Of a DNA stretch of 64,000 nucleotides, positions 60,563 through 64,000 are shown piece after piece. The number at the start of each line of letters is the position of its first letter. Position 1 is the first letter of the stretch. Source of the DNA: JAJYSO01 sp964495935 (lineage in GTDB: Bacteria > Bacteroidota > Bacteroidia > Flavobacteriales > Flavobacteriaceae). The stretch is from positions 62,001-126,000 of the forward strand of contig CAZBXQ010000001.1 of NCBI GenBank assembly GCA_964495935.1. Direction: 5' to 3'. Both the position numbers and the translations under genes were made by a program. The notes under the pieces are model-generated. The model was not told the origin of the DNA. It did not search any database and saw only the letters and a list, made by a program, of their open reading frames with translations.

Positions 60563-60907
60563 TTAATCCTTTTTCGGTCGGTTGATTCGCGGTCTCCGGC
60601 TATGGTTCCCCTTATGCTTAAACTTGGGATTGTTTTGAGACTTAGAATGATACTTCTTTTTATGAGGTTTCTTTTTGCCAGTCGGTTTGGGGCCACGAAG
60701 GTATATAATAAGTCCATCCAAAAAATTTCGCAGGTATTGATCCCCGCATTCCACATATTTCGGATGATCCTCCCGCCTAAAAATGGCTCCCAGTTCGCTC
60801 TCTGTAACCGTAAAACCATTCAGAGCACAAATTTTTACAATGTCTTTATTGGTCAATTTGTGCGCAACCCGAAGTTTTTTAAAAATGTCATTGTTAGTCA
60901 ACCCCAT
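60563..60907 (-). CDS. DUF1456-family protein (YehS-like)
   Basis: A 114-residue protein. MGLTNNDIFKKLRVAHKLTNKDIVKICAL is the first of two similar DUF1456 helical repeats; the second includes VTESELGAIFRREDHPKYVECGDQYLRNFLDGL (near 34-66). The last 45 residues are very basic (Lys/Arg/His/Asn), so nucleic-acid binding is possible, but the role is unknown. ATG 60907 (MGLTNN) is preferred over the GTG at 60913. It converges on the suf operon. Confidence 0.82.
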   Translation of the reverse strand: MGLTNNDIFKKLRVAHKLTNKDIVKICALNGFTVTESELGAIFRREDHPKYVECGDQYLRNFLDGLIIYLRGPKPTGKKKPHKKKYHSKSQNNPKFKHKGNHSRRPRINRPKKD

Positions 60908-61116
60908 ATTCACAATTTTAGACTACAAACATAAACTATCTGCAAACTTCAACACCTCAAAAATGAAGTTTTGTCCACCATTTCATATACTTTTTGTCAT
61001 ATTGTCATGTAAAAAACAATAATTAATGTCATTTTGTCTTATTTTCCGGCTGGCATTTAATTTGCTCATTAGCATAGTGAATTAACAATGAATAGTAACT
61101 TTAAAATTTAGATATT

Positions 61117-61554
61117 ATGAGCTTAGTAAGAAGAGACAATTGGCTACCCTCTGTTTTTGACGACTTATTTAATAGCGACTGGCTACCGAGTAATGATCGT
61201 ATCAACCACATCGGAACTCATATTCCAGCCGTTAACGTCAAAGAATCAAATGATCGTTTTCATGTTGAAGTAGCTGCTCCGGGCATGAAGAAAGAGGATT
61301 TCGAAATTGAATTGGACAAAAACCTCTTGACGATTTCTTCGGAAATAAAGGAAGAGCACAAAGATGAAAATAAGGATGAAAAATTCACCCGACGTGAATA
61401 CAGTTATCGTTCTTTTAAACGCTCTTTCAACCTCCCGGATAGTATTGACAACTCCAAGATTACCGCCAACTATGTGGACGGTGTTCTTAACATCGAATTA
61501 CCAAAACGCGAAGAAGCTAAGGTAACCCCAAAACGACTTATCGAGATTGGATAA
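61117..61554 (+). CDS. Hsp20/alpha-crystallin-family small heat shock protein
   Basis: A 145-residue chaperone that holds unfolding proteins without ATP. It has the alpha-crystallin domain with FHVEVAAPGMKKEDFEIELD (near 48-67), a Glu/Lys loop (HKDENKDEKFTRREYSY) and the C-terminal NYVDGVLNIELPKREEA. The C-terminal I-X-I/V-like motif (KRLIEIG) is at the end. A near -7 element (TAACTTTA) lies about 20 bases upstream, and a very strong terminator follows. No heat-shock operator is recognised. Confidence 0.93.
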   Translation: MSLVRRDNWLPSVFDDLFNSDWLPSNDRINHIGTHIPAVNVKESNDRFHVEVAAPGMKKEDFEIELDKNLLTISSEIKEEHKDENKDEKFTRREYSYRSFKRSFNLPDSIDNSKITANYVDGVLNIELPKREEAKVTPKRLIEIG

Positions 61555-61582
61555 GGTTTAAGTTCGATGAGTTCAAGGTAGG

Positions 61583-61613
61583 GCTGTCCCGGATATCCGG
61601 GACAGCTTTTTTT
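61583..61613 (+). terminator. Terminator after the Hsp20 gene
   Basis: GCTGTCCCGGA (61583-61593) and TCCGGGACAGC (61596-61606) form an 11-bp perfect stem with a TA loop, followed by seven T. Confidence 0.95.
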
Positions 61614-62013
61614 ATAGCTTTATAAAAACAGGAGACAGGTACAAAACCGCAAAATTCTGAAACGACTCATTCGCCGCATTTAACAAAATATAATTTTAAA
61701 TTAAGAAACTTAAGATCAGTGTGACTACGAGCTGTAAAATGAAATCAATTCATATTTACAGATTTACAGAAGTTTCGCACTAAGGAAATAAACCTGTTCT
61801 AACGCGTGGAGCAAAAGACCTCTGAACGACCATCTTATCGAAACCTAAAACAGAGATTTTTAGTATTCCTCACAAAATCCATCAATTCAATGCTGCTATT
61901 ATTCTGGTAAGTCTTTGTACAAATCGTTAAAAAACAGATAAATGTATTCCTCATTCTCTAAACATTAGTATTATTGCTAATTATTAATTTCACCTGTTTT
62001 AAACCGTATCACG
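61614..62013. other. Intergenic stretch between Hsp20 and DoxX, nothing supported
   Basis: AT-rich sequence without recognisable coding region, RNA or strong palindrome. No clear TAnnTTTG promoter for DoxX was found. Confidence 0.5.
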
Positions 62014-62445
62014 ATGAAATTTTTGTTTACAGACTGGAAGTACAGTAAAGATTTCGGAATTTTTATATTCCGTATCGTTTTTGGTTTTATACTCCTGTAC
62101 GGCCATGGTTTTGGTAAACTATCGGTAATCTTTAGTGGAGAGGAAATTCAATTTATGGATCCCATCGGAATTGGAAATGAGCTTTCTTTCTACTTGGCAG
62201 CATTCGCCGAAGGAATCTGTGCAATTTTATTGATTTTGGGATTGTTTACACGACCCGCTGCAGCCATCCTAACAATCAATTTTTTAGTTATTCTGGCACA
62301 TCACTTCGGTGACGGATTTGCCATTCTGGAACTTCGGCTCTTCTACCTTCTTTCCTATATCGCCTTGATGATTACAGGAGGAGGTGTGTTTTCTATGGAC
62401 TATTTGCTTTTTAAGAAAAAGGCATCGACAACAACACTCCCGTAA
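62014..62445 (+). CDS. DoxX-family membrane protein
   Basis: A 143-residue protein with four predicted membrane helices. The N-terminal FIFRIVFGFILLYGHGFGKL (near 13-32, conserved Arg and His) and the helix AAFAEGICAILLILGLFTRPAAAILTI (near 61-88) match the DoxX family of small quinol-oxidase-associated or redox-related membrane proteins. The exact function is not known. It converges with a TetR-family gene; about 100 bases separate the two stops. Confidence 0.85.
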   Translation: MKFLFTDWKYSKDFGIFIFRIVFGFILLYGHGFGKLSVIFSGEEIQFMDPIGIGNELSFYLAAFAEGICAILLILGLFTRPAAAILTINFLVILAHHFGDGFAILELRLFYLLSYIALMITGGGVFSMDYLLFKKKASTTTLP

Positions 62446-62549
62446 GGATATAAATTCAACCGGGCTCGCATTGAGAATTCAAAAATTGAATGTCATTTTA
62501 TTGCCTTACCTCAAAGGTTGATTAACAGCGTTAACAACATATTCAAAGT

Positions 62550-63188
62550 TTACACTTTTTGAACAATTTGAACATAAAGTTCAAAAGTATTATAAATCAA
62601 ATCTGAAACCGTGGGTTCCCCCTCCATGGTTTGAGCCAATAAATCCAAATGTCCGTTGTTCTTCAAAGCACACATCCCATGCAGGTTGGCCCACAACAGA
62701 AGGGCCATTTGTGACACTTTATATTCTTTAAAGTAACCTGCCTCCCGGCAATCGGCAACGACAGAAAGCAACGCTTCATACGCTTCTTCACCCTCTCTCC
62801 AGACCCATTCCTCTTCCTTATTATTTCTTGTCGCGATATGTTCCAACGGCTCCTGCATGATAAACATAATTTCATAAAAATCCCGATTCTCAAAAGCAAA
62901 ATTGATATAACATCGGCCCATTGCTTTTAGCCGCTCAAAAGGATCGCTTACATTTTTGAGGGTCTTAAACTGCTCGGCCAGAATTTTAAACCCCTCCTGA
63001 TGCAAGGCATGTACAACATCGGCTTTATCTTTATAGTACAGATAGATTGTCGTTGGGCTAATTCCCACTTCCGCAGCAATTTTTCGCAATGACGTATTCC
63101 GGTATCCGTGATCTAAAAAGAGCTTTTTAGCCGCCGATAAAATATTTACTCCCAAATTCTCATGCTGTTTTTTCTTCTTTCTAACCAT
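62550..63188 (-). CDS. TetR/AcrR-family transcription regulator
   Basis: A 212-residue repressor-type regulator. The N-terminal helix-turn-helix is clear (ILSAAKKLFLDHGYRNTSLRKIAAEVGISPTTIYLYYKDKADVVHAL, residues ~18-64); the C-terminal helical domain (TetR_C-like WHG-type) binds an unknown ligand. A perfect palindrome lies 15 bases upstream of the ATG, which suggests autoregulation. A similar palindrome-like motif is near 62520. The targets cannot be told from the sequence. Confidence 0.9.
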   Translation of the reverse strand: MVRKKKKQHENLGVNILSAAKKLFLDHGYRNTSLRKIAAEVGISPTTIYLYYKDKADVVHALHQEGFKILAEQFKTLKNVSDPFERLKAMGRCYINFAFENRDFYEIMFIMQEPLEHIATRNNKEEEWVWREGEEAYEALLSVVADCREAGYFKEYKVSQMALLLWANLHGMCALKNNGHLDLLAQTMEGEPTVSDLIYNTFELYVQIVQKV

Positions 63189-63565
63189 TCGTTTACACGC
63201 TTATTTAACACTGTTAAATTAAAAAATAATTTCTATAAAAATGCTTCTTCTTGGCGACAAAAAATCACTCCCCCATTCTCTAATAACGTAAAATACATAA
63301 TTTATTGATTATTAGATTATTATATTATTTTTAAAAATATAAGCCCACGCTATTATTCCATTATTGAGAAAAAACGATCCTTCCCCATTAGCTTATAAAA
63401 TCCCGATTGCGAAGTACATCTTCAGATTTCTCTTAATGTTTCATCAGAATCAGCTCCCGATTCATCGGTAGAGAAATCGAATTAATAAGAAAAACTTAAA
63501 CCTCAGGGCAGAAGGAAGCAACTCTAAATGAATGCGTATTTTAGCCTTTAAAATTTACCCTTTTT
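63189..63565. other. Intergenic region between TetR and the M3 peptidase
   Basis: A divergent gap that holds the TetR palindrome at 63203-63219 and AT-rich sequence. No other gene or RNA is visible. Confidence 0.5.
63203..63219. promoter_or_regulatory. Palindrome ATTTAACA-C-TGTTAAAT (candidate TetR operator)
   Basis: A perfect 8-1-8 inverted repeat starting 15 bases upstream of the TetR-family ATG. It has the size and symmetry expected for a TetR-type operator. Autoregulation is inferred. Confidence 0.6.
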
Positions 63566-64000
63566 ATGGCACTCAAAAACCCGCTTTTAAAAAATTTTGA
63601 AGTTCCTCCTTTTTCGAAGATCCGGGAGGAAAATTATAAGCCGGCTTTTAAAGAAGCAATTAAAAATACACAGAAAGAAATTGATGAAATTATCCAAAAT
63701 CCAGCTTCTCCAAATTTTAAAAATACAATTGAAGCACTGGAATACTCCGGTCATCAGCTAAGCCGGATAACAAGCTTATTTTTTAATCTGAATGCGGCTG
63801 AAACCACACCTGAAATTCAACGAATAGCACAAGAAATATCGCCTTGGCTCAGTAAGCATCATAACGATCTCATGTTAAACGAAGAACTCTTTAAAAGAGT
63901 TCAGAAAGTTTATGCAAACAGGCAAGATTTAAACCTGTCTCCGGAGGAAGAAATGCTGCTTGAGGAACATTATAAAGCTTTCACCCGAAATGGGGCCAAA
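63566..64000 (+). CDS. M3-family metallopeptidase (Dcp/oligopeptidase A-like), N-terminal part
   Basis: The first 145 residues of a longer protein cut by the right edge. MALKNPLLKNFEVPPFSKIREENYKPAF and the later FKNTIEALEYSGHQLSRITSLFFNL (near 49-73), NAAETTPEIQRIAQEISPWLS and EEEMLLEEHYKAFTRNGA resemble the N-terminal helical part of M3 peptidases (dipeptidyl carboxypeptidase/oligopeptidase A). The zinc motif HEXXH lies outside the window, so the exact type is open. There is no signal peptide, so it is probably cytoplasmic. Confidence 0.82.
   Translation, partial: MALKNPLLKNFEVPPFSKIREENYKPAFKEAIKNTQKEIDEIIQNPASPNFKNTIEALEYSGHQLSRITSLFFNLNAAETTPEIQRIAQEISPWLSKHHNDLMLNEELFKRVQKVYANRQDLNLSPEEEMLLEEHYKAFTRNGAK

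Overview
The window looks like a chromosomal segment of a Flavobacteriia-type Bacteroidota. Evidence: many genes are preceded by the Bacteroidota -7 promoter element TAnnTTTG, often with a TTG about 17-20 bases upstream, and Shine-Dalgarno sequences are scarce. The gene families also fit: a TonB-dependent receptor with an N-terminal carboxypeptidase-regulatory-like domain, a CCDC81-type HU/SPOR protein, an HTTM protein, an uncoupled DUF1456 gene, and a sufBCDS-E-DUF59 operon. This placement is inference from family resemblance; the species cannot be named from sequence alone.

Layout. 1-8.3 kb: lpxH (cut by the left edge), a nucleoside permease, a candidate structured RNA, rnr, a secreted M28 peptidase, a lipoprotein and a ketoacyl-ACP synthase III. 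8.4-20.7 kb: gcvP, a UbiA-like membrane protein, gltX, an HU/SPOR envelope protein, an acyl-CoA thioesterase, purB, a 2-hydroxyacid dehydrogenase, a DUF2147 protein, a decayed remnant containing a DnaE-like C-terminus, a small GNAT protein and an OsmC protein. 20.7-30.2 kb: a TPP riboswitch with its terminator in front of a TonB-dependent receptor (predicted thiamine uptake), then a three-gene RND efflux operon. 30.4-33.2 kb: a nucleoside-recognition membrane protein and a repeat island, in which a REP-associated tyrosine transposase is flanked on both sides by ~100-bp hairpin repeats next to tRNA-Leu(CAA).

33.3-48.4 kb: prs-rplY-pth, ribF-HTTM, a Crp/Fnr regulator, then addA and addB separated by a DUF819 transporter and kbl, and a quinone oxidoreductase-like gene. 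48.4-53.4 kb: a methionine operon transcribed leftwards (metF, a cystathionine gamma-synthase type gene, metE). Its leader carries two tandem methionine-rich leader peptides, each followed by an intrinsic terminator; this is the most notable regulatory system in the window. 53.6-60.2 kb: tRNA-Ala(GGC) and the suf operon, with a META-domain lipoprotein embedded between sufS and sufE. 60.5-64 kb: DUF1456, Hsp20, DoxX, TetR, and an M3 peptidase cut by the right edge.

How parts work together. metF supplies methyl-THF, the PLP enzyme feeds cystathionine/homocysteine, and MetE makes methionine, all under apparent methionine-codon attenuation in series. The suf genes form a complete scaffold/desulfurase set minus SufA. 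The efflux genes form a full inner membrane-periplasm-outer membrane pump. The TPP riboswitch predicts the ligand of the TonB receptor.
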